DNA from: Pachypanchax playfairii
Lineage: Eukaryota > Chordata > Actinopteri > Cyprinodontiformes > Aplocheilidae
DNA: 64,000 bases
Reading direction: 5' to 3'
NCBI GenBank assembly: GCA_006937955.1
Contig: SSNP01000106.1
Coordinates: forward strand, 1,526,566-1,590,565
The position numbers and the translations under genes are program-made. The stretch's first letter is position 1. Each line of letters begins with the position of its first letter. Of the stretch, positions 10,615 through 20,009 are shown one piece after another. The notes below the pieces were generated by a model. It saw only the letters and a program-made list of their open reading frames with translations. It ran no database searches and had not been told where the DNA came from.

Positions 10615-11460
10615 CAGTGGGGCAAAAAAGTATTTAGTCAGCCACCAATTGTGTAAGTTCTCCCACTTAAAAAGATCAGAGAGGCCTGTAATTTTCATCA
10701 TAGGTATACCTCAACTATGAGAGACAAAATGAGGAAAAAAAATCCAGAAAATCACATTGTCTGATTTTTAAAGAATTTATTTGCCAATTATGATGGAAAA
10801 TAAGTATTTGGTCAATAACAAAAGTTAATCTCAATACTTGGTTATATAGCCTTTGTTGGCAATGACAGAGGTCAAACGTTTTCTGTAAGTCTTCACAAGG
10901 TTTTCACACACTGTTGCTGGTATTTTGGCCCATTCCTCCATGCAGATCTCCTCTAGAGCAGTGATGTTTTGGGGCTGACGCTGGGCAACACGGACTTTCA
11001 ACTCCCTCCAGAGATTTTCTATGGGGTTGAGATCTGGAGACTGGCTAGGCCACTCCAGGACCTTGAAATGCTTCTTACGAAGCCACTCCTTCGTTGCCCG
11101 GGCGGTGTGTTTGGGATCATTGTCATGCTGAAAGACCCAGCCACATCTCATTTTCAATGCCCTTGCTGATGGAAGGAGGTTTTCACTCAAAATCTTACGA
11201 TACATGGCCCCATTCATTCTTTCCTTTACACGGATCAGTCGTCCTGGTCCCCTTGCAGAAAAACAGCCCCAAAGCATGATGTTTCCACCCCCATGCTTTA
11301 CAGTAGGTATGGTGTTCTTTGGATCCAACTCAGCATTCTTTCCCCTCCAAACACGACAAGTTGAGTTTCTACCAAAAAGTTCTATTTTGGTTTCATCTGA
11401 CCATATGATGTTCTCCCAATCCTCTTCTGGATCATCCAAATGCTCTCTAGCAAACCGCAG
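10615..11460 (-). mobile_element. Tc1-A copy 1 (truncated at the gap)
   Basis: TA then CAGTGGGGCAAAAAAG opens the terminal repeat at 10615. The body matches 12760-13605 and stops at the N. The rest of the element and the second inverted repeat are missing. Confidence 0.9.
10831..11460 (-). pseudogene. Tc1-A transposase, C-terminal two thirds
   Basis: Residues equivalent to about 131-340 of the intact copy, including the three catalytic acidic residues in WSDET, QHDNDPKHT and NPIENLW. The N-terminal DNA-binding part is absent because the assembly breaks at 11462. It differs from the intact copy by a cysteine for arginine change just before the GWVFQHD motif. It is probably an allele or assembly copy of 12976-13998 and not a separate gene. 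Confidence 0.85.
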
Positions 11461-11462
11461 AN
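11461..11462. other. Assembly gap or ambiguous base
   Basis: A single N at 11462, followed by 11 G residues, marks an abrupt jump from the middle of the transposase gene back to the start of the duplicated block. Confidence 0.95.
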
Positions 11463-13605
11463 GGGGGGGGGGGCACTGCTGCAAATGTTCTGTCACCTTT
11501 AGTTTTTAACCCTTACAACTCGAAGTTCCCCCAATTGGGGGATGATGCAGATGATGAAGCAGATCTCTAAAAAAGAGAGTAGGGCTTACATTAATCAGGT
11601 TTTCTTTACAGCTAGCAGACCCTTGTCACTTGATCTTAGGGACCTGGTAGGAATGTAGGGCTGCAAAAGATCATGTATATAGGCCGGTGCTTGTTCATTC
11701 AGAACTCAATAAGTTAAAAACCAGGAGTTTAAAATGAACTCAGTAATGAATGGGGAGCCAGTGCAGCTGGTAAAATAAGGTGTAACATGCGAATATTTGG
11801 ATGATTTGGTTAAAATCAGTCAAATCAAATCAAAATTATTTTATTTCTCCCCGAAGGGAAATTAAATGTTATTGTAGCTCAGTTCTTGTTGAGGGAGCCA
11901 TTGTAGTGGGTTCTTGCTGTGGACAGGAAGGATCTCCCGTAGCGGGTTCTAGCTGTGGACAGGAAGGATCTCCTGTAGCGGTGTGCTACAACGGATCTGA
12001 AAAACCTTTGACTAAAGACACTGTTGTTGAGTTACCATGCTGTGAATAGGAGGATGAGGGTTTTCGATGATTTTCATTTTACGAATCATCCTCCTTTGGA
12101 CAATCAACTCAAGAGACTTCAGATCAGTCCCCAGAACAGAACCAGCCCTCCTTATCAATCTCTTCAACCTTCCTCTGATGCTGCTCCCCCAACAGGTGAC
12201 TGCAGATGTGAGCAGCTGACAAACTCCTTTTCTTTTGCTGCTCCTCTTTAAATCTCTGTCTGCCCGTATTGTTTGAAAGCCAGGCAAAGACACACTGGAG
12301 TCTGGGATATGCTCCTTTAGCCATGTCTCAGTAAAACACATGAAGCTGCATTTCTGATACTCTGGCAGGGTCATCAACAGAGTTTCAAGTTCATCCATTT
12401 TGTTAGCAAGAGATCTCACATTTGTCAATATGACTGATGGAAGTGAAGTGTAAATGATGAAAAATGTACTTTTATTTTATTTTTTTATTTTTTACTTCAC
12501 CAAATCCTAATTTTACTCTGTTATATGATATTTTATGATTTACGGCATTTACGTGTTACGCAACAGCACCTCCCTCAGTGTGCGTCAAGCTATCTCAGGA
12601 GGTAAGAAGCATAGACATAATAAATCATTAGACGCCTCATTGGCTGCTGCGGCGCAGGAAACGTGGCCACCATTAGAGTCCGGTATTCAACTCAGACGCA
12701 CTTAAATCATACAAAATTCGTGATGATATCACTGTTGATAGTTTACAAATCCACATATACAGTGGGGCAAAAAAGTATTTAGTCAGCCACCAATTGTGTA
12801 AGTTCTCCCACTTAAAAAGATCAGAGAGGCCTGTAATTTTCATCATAGGTATACCTCAACTATGAGAGACAAAATGAGGAAAAAAAATCCAGAAAATCAC
12901 ATTGTCTGATTTTTAAAGAATTTATTTGCCAATTATGGTGGAAAATAAGTATTTGGTCAATAACAAAAGTTAATCTCAATACTTGGTTATATAGCCTTTG
13001 TTGGCAATGACAGAGGTCAAACGTTTTCTGTAAGTCTTCACAAGGTTTTCACACACTGTTGCTGGTATTTTGGCCCATTCCTCCATGCAGATCTCCTCTA
13101 GAGCAGTGATGTTTTGGGGCTGACGCTGGGCAACACGGACTTTCAACTCCCTCCAGAGATTTTCTATGGGGTTGAGATCTGGAGACTGGCTAGGCCACTC
13201 CAGGACCTTGAAATGCTTCTTACGAAGCCACTCCTTCGTTGCCCGGGCGGTGTGTTTGGGATCATTGTCATGCTGAAAGACCCAGCCACGTCTCATTTTC
13301 AATGCCCTTGCTGATGGAAGGAGGTTTTCACTCAAAATCTTACGATACATGGCCCCATTCATTCTTTCCTTTACACGGATCAGTCGTCCTGGTCCCCTTG
13401 CAGAAAAACAGCCCCAAAGCATGATGTTTCCACCCCCATGCTTTACAGTAGGTATGGTGTTCTTTGGATCCAACTCAGCATTCTTTCCCCTCCAAACACG
13501 ACAAGTTGAGTTTCTACCAAAAAGTTCTATTTTGGTTTCATCTGACCATATGATGTTCTCCCAATCCTCTTCTGGATCATCCAAATGCTCTCTAGCAAAC
13601 CGCAG
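11463..13605. repeat. Duplicated block, copy 2
   Basis: Starts at an identical G11 run and follows copy 1 to 12547, lacks 86 bp, then resumes at 12548-13605 and runs on into the complete Tc1-A element. See the finding on probable false duplication. Confidence 0.95.
11824..12453 (-). pseudogene. Internally deleted LINE derivative, copy b
   Basis: Predicted protein at 12012-12428 identical to that of 9781-10197, from the second copy of the duplicated block. It is not independent evidence for the family; the copy at 16720-17533 is. Confidence 0.75.
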
Positions 13606-14361
13606 ATGGGCCTGGACGTGTCCTGGCTTCAGCAGGGGGACACGTCTGGCACTGCAGGATTTGAGTCCCTGGCGGCGTAGTGTGTTACTGATGGTAGCCT
13701 TTGTTACTTTGGTCCCAGCTCTCTGCAGGTCATTCACTAGGTCCCTCCGTGTGGTTCTGGGATTTTTGCTCACCGTTCTTGTGATCATTTTGACCCCACG
13801 GGGTGAGATCTTGCGTGGAGCCCCAGATCGAGGGAGATTATCAGTGGTCTTGTATGTCTTCCATTTTCTAATAATTGCTCCCACAGTTGATTTCTTCACA
13901 CCAAGCTGCTTACCTATTGCAGATTCAGTCTTCCCAGCCTGGTGAAGGTCTACAATTTTGTTTCTGGTGTCCTTTGACAGCTCTTTGGTCTTGGCCATAG
14001 TGGAGTTTGGAGCGTGACTGTTTGAGGTTGTGGACAGGGGTCTTTTATACTGATAACGAGTTCACACAGGTGCCATTAATACAGGTAACGAGTGGAGGAC
14101 CGAGGAGCCTCTTAAAGAAGTTACAGGTCTGTGAAAGCCAGAAATCTTACTTGTTTGTAGGTGACCAAATACTTATTTTCCACCATAATTTGCAAATAAA
14201 TTCTTTAAAAATCAGACAATGTGATTTTCTGGATTTTTTTTCCTCATTTTGTCTCTCATAGTTGAGGTATACCTATGATGAAAATTACAGGCCTCTCTGA
14301 TCTTTTTAAGTGGGAGAACTTACACAATTGGTGGCTGACTAAATACTTTTTTGCCCCAATG
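12760..14361 (-). mobile_element. Tc1-A copy 2, complete Tc1/mariner element (1602 bp)
   Basis: TA dinucleotides at 12758-12759 and 14362-14363 flank long inverted repeats of about 200 bp that start CAGTGGGGCAAAAAAG. Each repeat carries an outer AAGTATTTAGTCAG and an inner AAGTATTTGGTCA direct-repeat motif, the IR/DR layout of Sleeping Beauty-like fish transposons. The right terminus has one change (CCCCAATG for CCCCACTG). One intact gene lies between. The third copy at 50723 is in the opposite orientation. Confidence 0.95.
12976..13998 (-). CDS. Tc1-family transposase, intact (340 aa)
   Basis: Cuts and pastes its own element at TA sites in the nucleus. The frame starts at ATG (complement of 13996-13998) with MAKTKELSKD and ends TAA after YITKY; 340 residues is the normal length for fish Tc1 transposases. 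An N-terminal paired-like DNA-binding region covers about 1-115, with a homeodomain-like second half and a GRPR-type linker form (SGAPRKIS at 58-65). The DDE domain has D153 (WSDET), D244 (QHDNDPKHT) and E279 (NPIENLW), a DD34E spacing, and a glycine-rich KHGGGNIMLWGCF box. No stop or frameshift is present, making this the only apparently functional transposase gene in the window. Its close copy at 51082 has an amber codon at residue 239. Confidence 0.95.
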   Translation of the reverse strand: MAKTKELSKDTRNKIVDLHQAGKTESAIGKQLGVKKSTVGAIIRKWKTYKTTDNLPRSGAPRKISPRGVKMITRTVSKNPRTTRRDLVNDLQRAGTKVTKATISNTLRRQGLKSCSARRVPLLKPGHVQAHLRFAREHLDDPEEDWENIIWSDETKIELFGRNSTCRVWRGKNAELDPKNTIPTVKHGGGNIMLWGCFSARGPGRLIRVKERMNGAMYRKILSENLLPSARALKMRRGWVFQHDNDPKHTARATKEWLRKKHFKVLEWPSQSPDLNPIENLWRELKVRVAQRQPQNITALEEICMEEWAKIPATVCENLVKTYRKRLTSVIANKGYITKY

Positions 14362-14794
14362 TATGTTTAACAAATAGATGTAAACATAGGTGTTAAAGTG
14401 AATTCGTGACAATTACTTTTTGATTTTACACATTTATTTTTGATAAGGTACAACATTTTCTTCTTTTGGCCCGAAAGATATAAAACTCCGGTCGCAATAA
14501 AAAAAAATGGACGGAGCTGCTTACGGGACCTGCCATACGAGCCGAGACCGCTTGTACAAGCACTTTTACCGTAACATTTCAGACTAAAATAACTTTAGAA
14601 TATTTTATATAAATGACCAAAGCCCTAAATCTAACAGTTTTAAGCTTATAAATCCAATCACCTCCGGGTGCAGCTGTCGCTTCACTGTCTGCCATTGTTC
14701 ATTAAAAAAATCTCCCGTTTGACCCGCAATGCATGTTGGGATATGTCGGCTGGCGAAGGATACACCGGACCCAGCCTTCAAATTGGGGAAAAAA

Positions 14795-14892
14795 AAGGCT
14801 GGATTCGTCGGCCGCATTCAAACGAGTCTTCGAATTGGGACAGGCCTAGTCGCGGCACTGTGACTTCAATGGCCGACTAATCCAGCCTTTGA
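14795..14892. repeat. Inverted repeat (hairpin MITE remnant)
   Basis: AAAGGCTGGATTCGTCGGCC at the left is matched by the inverted GGCCGACTAATCCAGCCTTT at the right with one mismatch in 20, around a loop of about 55 bp. Flanking CTTCAAATT and CTTTGAAG suggest the inverted arms once extended further. It probably represents the inner part of a MITE. Confidence 0.7.
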
Positions 14893-15459
14893 AGTATGCA
14901 GGCCCGAATATTGGACACAGCCAGTCTGTGAGAGGCTTCTCTCTGAGCTAGCTGGACGTTGCTATGCTAACTCGTTTTTTTTTTTTTTACTGTACTTACT
15001 TTTAAAACAAGCAGCTCTAATCCTGCGTGGACGGTTACAGGAGTGAGGAGGGATATGAAACATCTGTCCGAAAAAAGAAGAAAGTAAGAGAACATCAGAA
15101 GACACATGGATAATAGAAGTAAGAACAATGCTTTCTTTTTGTTTTCTGGTAGAATAAAACTGATTAGAACGGAAACTTGCTAAATCCAGTGATAGAGAAG
15201 TCTGTAAAGAAAAAAAAGTTGTCAGGAAGTTTAAAATTATGACTATTAGATGGCGTTATGATCCATTTATCAACAATACTTGTCTTACAATCTTGAAACA
15301 TGGTTTTGCCAAACTCAAAAGTTAAAAATGTCAATTGTTTTCACTTAAATTAAACCATATTAATCTCAAAACAGGCCTTTAATGTCTCAAGAAATGTTAT
15401 TGACATAAAACTATTATGTTGTAAATTTATTAAAATGAAAAACTGTTAATGTTTTTCAG

Positions 15460-15581
15460 GTGTGTGACACCATCCTGCTGCACATTGAGGAGTGTTTTGT
15501 CTTCATTCAGCATCTTGTCAGTGTGGAGTATGAAGTGCCAGGACTGCCACAGATTACCAGACTAAGGAGACCCACGTCTTA
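15460..15581 (+). other. Exon-like segment
   Basis: A TTTTTCAG acceptor-like site precedes a short open stretch with CDTILLHIEECFVF and then a stop near 15580, just at the TTA insertion site of MITE-E. I do not recognise the protein. It may be a captured or relic exon; chance is possible at this length. Confidence 0.25.
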
Positions 15582-15796
15582 AGCTGGATTCATGCTTACA
15601 CAAAGGCAAACGTGCTCCCACACGGCGGCGTACTGACGGAGCCAGTTTCTGTTCATACTACCCCGACCCTGTTGCATAGAAATTCTCCGCCAGGACAGCA
15701 GGAGGCGTGTTCAACCGTGAAGTCTGAAGAGGTCCCCCAGTGCTTTATGTGTGATTTTAACCATGAAAGCAACCAATAAAAAGCAGGGACTTTACT

Positions 15797-16310
15797 GTTG
15801 TGTTTCTGTTTGAGGGTTTTCATTTATCATTTCATTCCTTTTATATTGTTGACTCTGGTTTTTTTTTCTGTTTTAAGGTTTCATTTATGCTCTGTTTTAT
15901 TCCTCCTGGTTGTGTCTCTTCCTGTTGTGCTTTTATTTTGACTTTGGTTGTATTTCGCTCCTCATGTGTCCTTCACTTCCTGTTTACTTCCTCTGTGTTC
16001 CTCAGTTCAGTATTTTTCCGTTCAGGTGTTTCTAGTTGAGTAAATTAGTTGAGTTTTGTATTTAAGTGTCTTATGAGCTTCAGTGTTTGTCGGTTCGTTC
16101 TCTCTGTCTTTGTAGATCTTTGATTTTTGATGTGCCCCTTTTTCATTGTGGATTATTTGTGCTCATTTTTTCCTCCGTTTCATCCGGTCATCCCGAGCAC
16201 CTCCTCCACTCTCTGTAAGGTTTTTCCCTGTTTTTGTACTGGCATTATTAAACCTTTTTGTGCTCCAATCCTTACGACTGCTCTCCTACGTTTGGGTCCT
16301 GCCCTGAAAT
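15797..16310 (+). repeat. LTR-like repeat B
   Basis: Begins TGTTGTG and carries repeated CTTCCTG-rich blocks, TATTTAAG near 16061, a TCGGTTCG segment and ATTAAA near 16245, closing with GTTTGGGTCCTG. It resembles repeat A (7683) and, on the other strand, the repeats at 24881 and 62891. No clean terminal duplication seen, so boundaries are approximate. Confidence 0.55.
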
Positions 16311-16719
16311 AGTACAGAACTTAACACTGGCATCGCCACTTCTGCCCTTCATACTTTTTTTAATACAGACAAATTTGTCCCTCATTTTCCTTCATTGCTT
16401 CATGCACTCCCCAACCACCAACTCCAAAGTTCCAGCGATGTCCTTCCAGGAGTTGAGCCTAAATGATCGTACTTCCTCACTTCTTCTGCGAGACGTTCCT
16501 CGATCTGCTCCATGTCATATTCCGGAATAGCGCTACAACTGGTGGCAGCTTGTTGGAGTAGCTCTGTGACTTTGCTAGCACTTGCTAGCATTTTTTTGTT
16601 CTTTTTGAGTATTTCTTGCTAGTTTTTTCTTCTGGAAATATTTTCTAAATACTTTTCTTCTGATTTGGGTGCTGTGCTGATTGAGTTTTTTGCTTGATTT
16701 GTCACTTTTTTGCCACTTG
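16311..16719. other. Unassigned interior of MITE-E
   Basis: T-rich sequence with no recognisable gene; a CTTGCTAGCA-type short repeat occurs near 16575. Confidence 0.4.
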
Positions 16720-17533
16720 TTATGATGCGTAACCATGGCAACAAGAGATCGTTTACAAGAAAGAGCCGCTAACTGACATTTCTAAGGCTGAAATAATCCT
16801 CAAATTGAAACTCTGGATCCCTGATGAGCTCAAAAGAAGAAGACGTGGATGCAGAGCAGGAGCACAGTGAAGAGAGAGAAAGAGGAAGTTTAAACCTTCA
16901 CTTCCATCAGTCATATTGACAAATGTGAGATCTCTTTGCTAACAAAATGGATGAACTTTGAACTCTGTTGAAGAGCCAGCCAGAGTATCAGGAATGCAGC
17001 ATCATGTGTTTTACTGAGACATGGCTAAAGGAACATATCCTGGACTCCAGCGTGTCTCTGCCTGGCTTTCAAACAATACGGCAGACAGAGATTTGAAGAG
17101 GATCTGCAAAAGAAGAGGAGTTTGTCAGCTGATCATATCTGCAGTCACCTGTTGGGGAAGCAGCATCAGAGCAAGTGACATGAAGAGGCTGAACAGATGG
17201 ATAAGGAGGACTGATTCTGTCATGGAGACTGAACTGGAGTCTCTTGAGTTGATTGTCCAAAGGAGGATAAAGAACATGATGGAAAACCCTCATCATCCTC
17301 TTCAGAACACAGTAACTCAACAACAGAGTGTCTTCAGTCAGAAGATTCTTCATAATCCGCTGCAGCACAGACCGCTACAGGAGATCCTTCCTGTCCACAC
17401 CTAGAACCCTCTAGAGGAGATCCTTCCTGTCCACAGCTAGAACTCTCTATGGCTCCCTGAAAAAGAACTGAGCTACAACAACACTTGAATTTCCCTTCGG
17501 GGATTAATAAAGTATTTTTGATTTGATTTTGAT
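16720..17533 (+). pseudogene. Internally deleted LINE derivative, copy c
   Basis: Starts with a Lys/Arg-rich segment and the TNVRSLANKMDEL region (frame-shifted near 16960), then passes through the same fusion point as copies a and b (CAGACAGAGATTT..AAGAGGA) into the C-terminal tail in frame to a TAG at 17402-17404. The 3' end is TTTCCCTTCGGGGATTAAT followed by TTTTGATTTGA-type repeats. Sequence divergence from copies a/b shows independent mobilisation of a shared deletion form. Start coordinate is approximate. Confidence 0.75.
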
Positions 17534-17537
17534 GTCC

Positions 17538-17884
17538 TCAAGACGGTAAATGGCTTGTACTTGTATAGCGCTTTACTCAGGTCCTACGACCTCCAAAGCG
17601 CTTCACACTACAGTTTTTTGTCATTCACACACACTCACACGTTTGGTGATGATGAACTACACGTTTGTAGCCACAGCTGTCCTGGGACACACACTGACAG
17701 AGGCGAGGCTGCCAGACACTGGCGCCGCCGGACCCTCCGGCCACCACCAAACAGGCAAGGTGGGTTAAGTGTCTTGCCCAAGGACACAACGGCCAGGCAA
17801 TATCTGGGCAGAGCAGGGAATCGAACCAGCAACCTTCCAGTTACCAGACGACCTGCTCTACCACCTTAGCCACGGCCACCCCCC
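17538..17884 (-). mobile_element. tRNA-derived SINE
   Basis: On the minus strand the 5' end has a tRNA-like head: A-box TGGCTAAGGTGG (complement of 17861-17872) and B-box GGTTCGATTCC (complement of 17818-17828), about 33 bases apart. The body contains GTGTCCTTGGGCAAG and the 3' end near 17560 has an AAAGCGCTATACAAG-type sequence as used by L2-related LINEs. It would be transcribed by RNA polymerase III and mobilised by a LINE. Confidence 0.8.
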
Positions 17885-18581
17885 TGTCAACACTCGCGCT
17901 GTTTACAATTTTAAAGGGAAGTTACATCGTGCCAGAAATAATTTTGGGTTGTTTGGCTGACCAATCAAAGACGTGCGTCATCCGACGCAGCCGTCGGAAA
18001 GTTAGAAAATAGAGCGTGACTTCAACTGACCATCTGAGGCAGTATGAGAGCCCGTACGACGTTGTATCATGGCGGTGCATGCCTCTGACACGCCGGAGCT
18101 GCGTTAGTATGAATCCAGCTTTATTTTAACTTTAGAGATAACACCTCGCCGCCTCACATCACGCCACCTCACGTCACGTCGCTGCTAGTCAGACCGAGTA
18201 GACCCTGACTGCAGTACGTAGATTGGAGCGGCCGCCACTGATTAAAAGCTCAGAAAAGTTGATTTTGCATGATATAGGACCTAACACTAAACTAACTTGA
18301 ACTAAACTTGACTTACTAAAAGCAGCTGTTTGTATTGGTGAGTGTGATCATTTAAAATTTTTAAAAACAGCATTTGATGATGTTCTTGTTGAATGGTTAA
18401 ATGTGAATTTTCTTATTGTTTTCATGGGATCAAACTGTCTTTGCCGTGGCAGGAATTGAAGTTACTGTGAATTCTCTGAATCGGTGTTAGTATTTTGATT
18501 TTCAAATATCCAGATGTATGTTGACTGAGGATGCTTTATTAAAAGCAAATAAGCAGTCAGTTGGTTTGCTTACTGGGCATA
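17885..18581. other. MITE-E right end and unassigned spacer
   Basis: 17885-18120 is the right part of MITE-E. At 18262-18291 the string GATTTTGCATGATATAGGACCT equals the terminus of MITE-C (see 38330 and 50570), here without a TTAA, so it is probably a decayed end. No gene seen. Confidence 0.5.
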
Positions 18582-19308
18582 TGACATGTTCTCTGGCAAC
18601 CGTTTGACCCACATGCGAGACTCAGACACAGACAGCTTTCTCTGGTGCAAAGGTGTCAGATTTATTTACAAGATATTTACAAGTGATTGAATGTGCTCGG
18701 TGCTCAGGACTTCGGGAGGATAGAATCCAGGAACTGTAGATGAGAGAACTGTTAGGAGCATATTGTAAATGGTTCTGGGGATTTTGTAGCAGGTGAATGA
18801 CTTCACTCACGTGAAGATGATGAGGATGGAGCTCGAGGGAGGGCAGGTTCAGAGGTGCGGCTGTGCAGAGAGGTGGAATTCAGTGACGGGGGAGAGCGCT
18901 GAAGAGCGGGCAGGCAGTGAGGATGATATCGGTAACACAGGGGTCCACAAAGGTACAGGGTTCCACTGGCACACAGACAGGGAAACTCAGAAGGGAACAT
19001 GAGGAGAAGGCTGAGGTAAATCCTAGAGAAACCAGGTTATCAATACACTGGATAGTTCACTAAGAAATACTAAAACACACTAGGAAACTCGGCGGTTAGT
19101 TTGGCTCAAAAATTGTACTGTGTAGGTTAACAACTAGGCGAGGAATGAAGGGCTGTCAGCGTCTTAAATACAGCCTGCTCCTCAATCAGCACAGATCTCC
19201 TCCAGGTGTTGCTCATCAGGATGCCACAGCTCTCCAGCGAAGATCTTCTCTGAAACAGGAGATCCCTCACCCGACACAAAAAACACAGCCCAGACACTGA
19301 ACCTGACA
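18582..19308 (-). repeat. Solo LTR (727 bp) with 5-bp target duplication
   Basis: The unit starts TGACATGTTC and ends GAACCTGACA, so on the minus strand it reads TGTCAGGTTC...GAACATGTCA. GCATA occurs immediately on both sides (18577-18581 and 19309-19313), a perfect 5-bp duplication. On the minus strand a GTATTTAAG TATA-like site and an AATAAA poly(A) signal lie in the expected order. It is the footprint of a Ty3/gypsy-like element lost by LTR-LTR recombination; the termini resemble G2's TGTCA/TGACA. Confidence 0.9.
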
Positions 19309-19337
19309 GCATATTGGTGTTTGTGTGCAGTACTTAC

Positions 19338-19522
19338 CAGGGGTGTCAAACTCCAGGCCTCAAGGGCCACTGTTTCAACACACCTGATTCAAATCCTCTG
19401 CATTTCAACAAGTTCTGCAGAGGCCTGTTAACGACTTGTTCATTTGAATCAGGTGTGTTGAAGCAGGGAAACATCTAAAACACGCAGGATAGTGGCCCTC
19501 GAGGCCTGGAGTTTGACACATG
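19338..19522. mobile_element. hAT-like palindromic MITE (185 bp)
   Basis: CAGGGGTGTCAAACTCCAGG at the left is mirrored by CCTGGAGTTTGACACATG at the right, and the interior is also largely self-complementary (CACACCTGATTCAAAT and ATTTGAATCAGGTGTG). Flanks GTACTTAC and TGACTTAG agree at 5 of 8 positions, a decayed 8-bp duplication as expected for hAT. Confidence 0.8.
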
Positions 19523-19818
19523 TGACTTAGCCTCAGTACTGGAAACAGAAAAACATAGCCACACAAATGGTTATACCATTTGTCCGATACCGCATGCTGA
19601 GCACAGGTGTTGTGGGGGTTAGCCTGGCCATAGTAGTCCAAGAAGGACGGTAAAGAGATGTCTTCCAGTGTAGCAGGTGATTTATTTACAAAAAATGGTG
19701 AAAAAATATTTACAAAAATGACTCAAAACTATGTTGGTACAAAACATAATTAACTTATGTCAACTAAAAATAACACAGTGCACTTAGCTACACCTCTAGA
19801 CTAAGCTCATCTGCTTAA
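19523..19818. other. Unassigned flank
   Basis: Contains GATTTATTTACA-type sequence near 19679 that on the minus strand resembles an LTR poly(A) region. The sequence resumes at 22042 after MITE-A copy 2. No gene seen. Confidence 0.35.
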
Positions 19819-20009
19819 AGAGGCCCTTTCATTAAAAATGTTTTTTCTGAGGTTTCTGTTGAATATTTTAGCTCCACAGGTGTTCTTACCTTCCTAGTGG
19901 GTGTGAAAACAGGTCAACAACTTCTCTTCAGTTTTAATCTCTCAAACTACGCAGGTGGCGATAACACCGAGTCCGAACGGCCTGCAGTGTTGTGCCAGTT
20001 CATACTTAA

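Larger units (their letters stand above)
9232..11460. repeat. Duplicated block, copy 1
   Basis: From an 11-base G run to the base before the gap, this block repeats at 11463-13605 with offset 2231, changing to 2145 after an 86-bp segment (about 10317-10403) missing from copy 2. Only a handful of substitutions are visible by eye. It contains a deleted LINE derivative and the front of a Tc1 element. Confidence 0.95.
14362..15581. other. Unassigned stretch with a hairpin and an exon-like end
   Basis: Apart from the hairpin at 14795-14892 and the exon-like segment near 15460, I see A/T-rich spacer, a poly-T tract near 14980 and a GC-richer patch at 14500-14560. No gene I can name. Confidence 0.5.
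15582..18120. mobile_element. MITE-E (TTA-flanked) containing later insertions
   Basis: TTA at 15579-15581 then AGCTGGATTCATGCTTAC; the far end is GTTAGTATGAATCCAGCT then TTA at 18121-18123. The termini match at 16 of 18 positions. A 3-bp TTA duplication with short inverted ends fits the PIF/Harbinger superfamily. Most of its 2.5 kb is later insertions: an LTR-like repeat, a deleted LINE and a SINE. Confidence 0.8.

Noticed and set aside
13349..13945. 198-codon + strand frame opposite the Tc1-A transposase
   Set aside because: Antisense shadow of the intact transposase gene; the same shadow exists at 51135-51731 in copy 3.
17800..17884. A functional tRNA gene
   Set aside because: The A- and B-boxes are the head of a SINE; no complete cloverleaf or acceptor stem follows.
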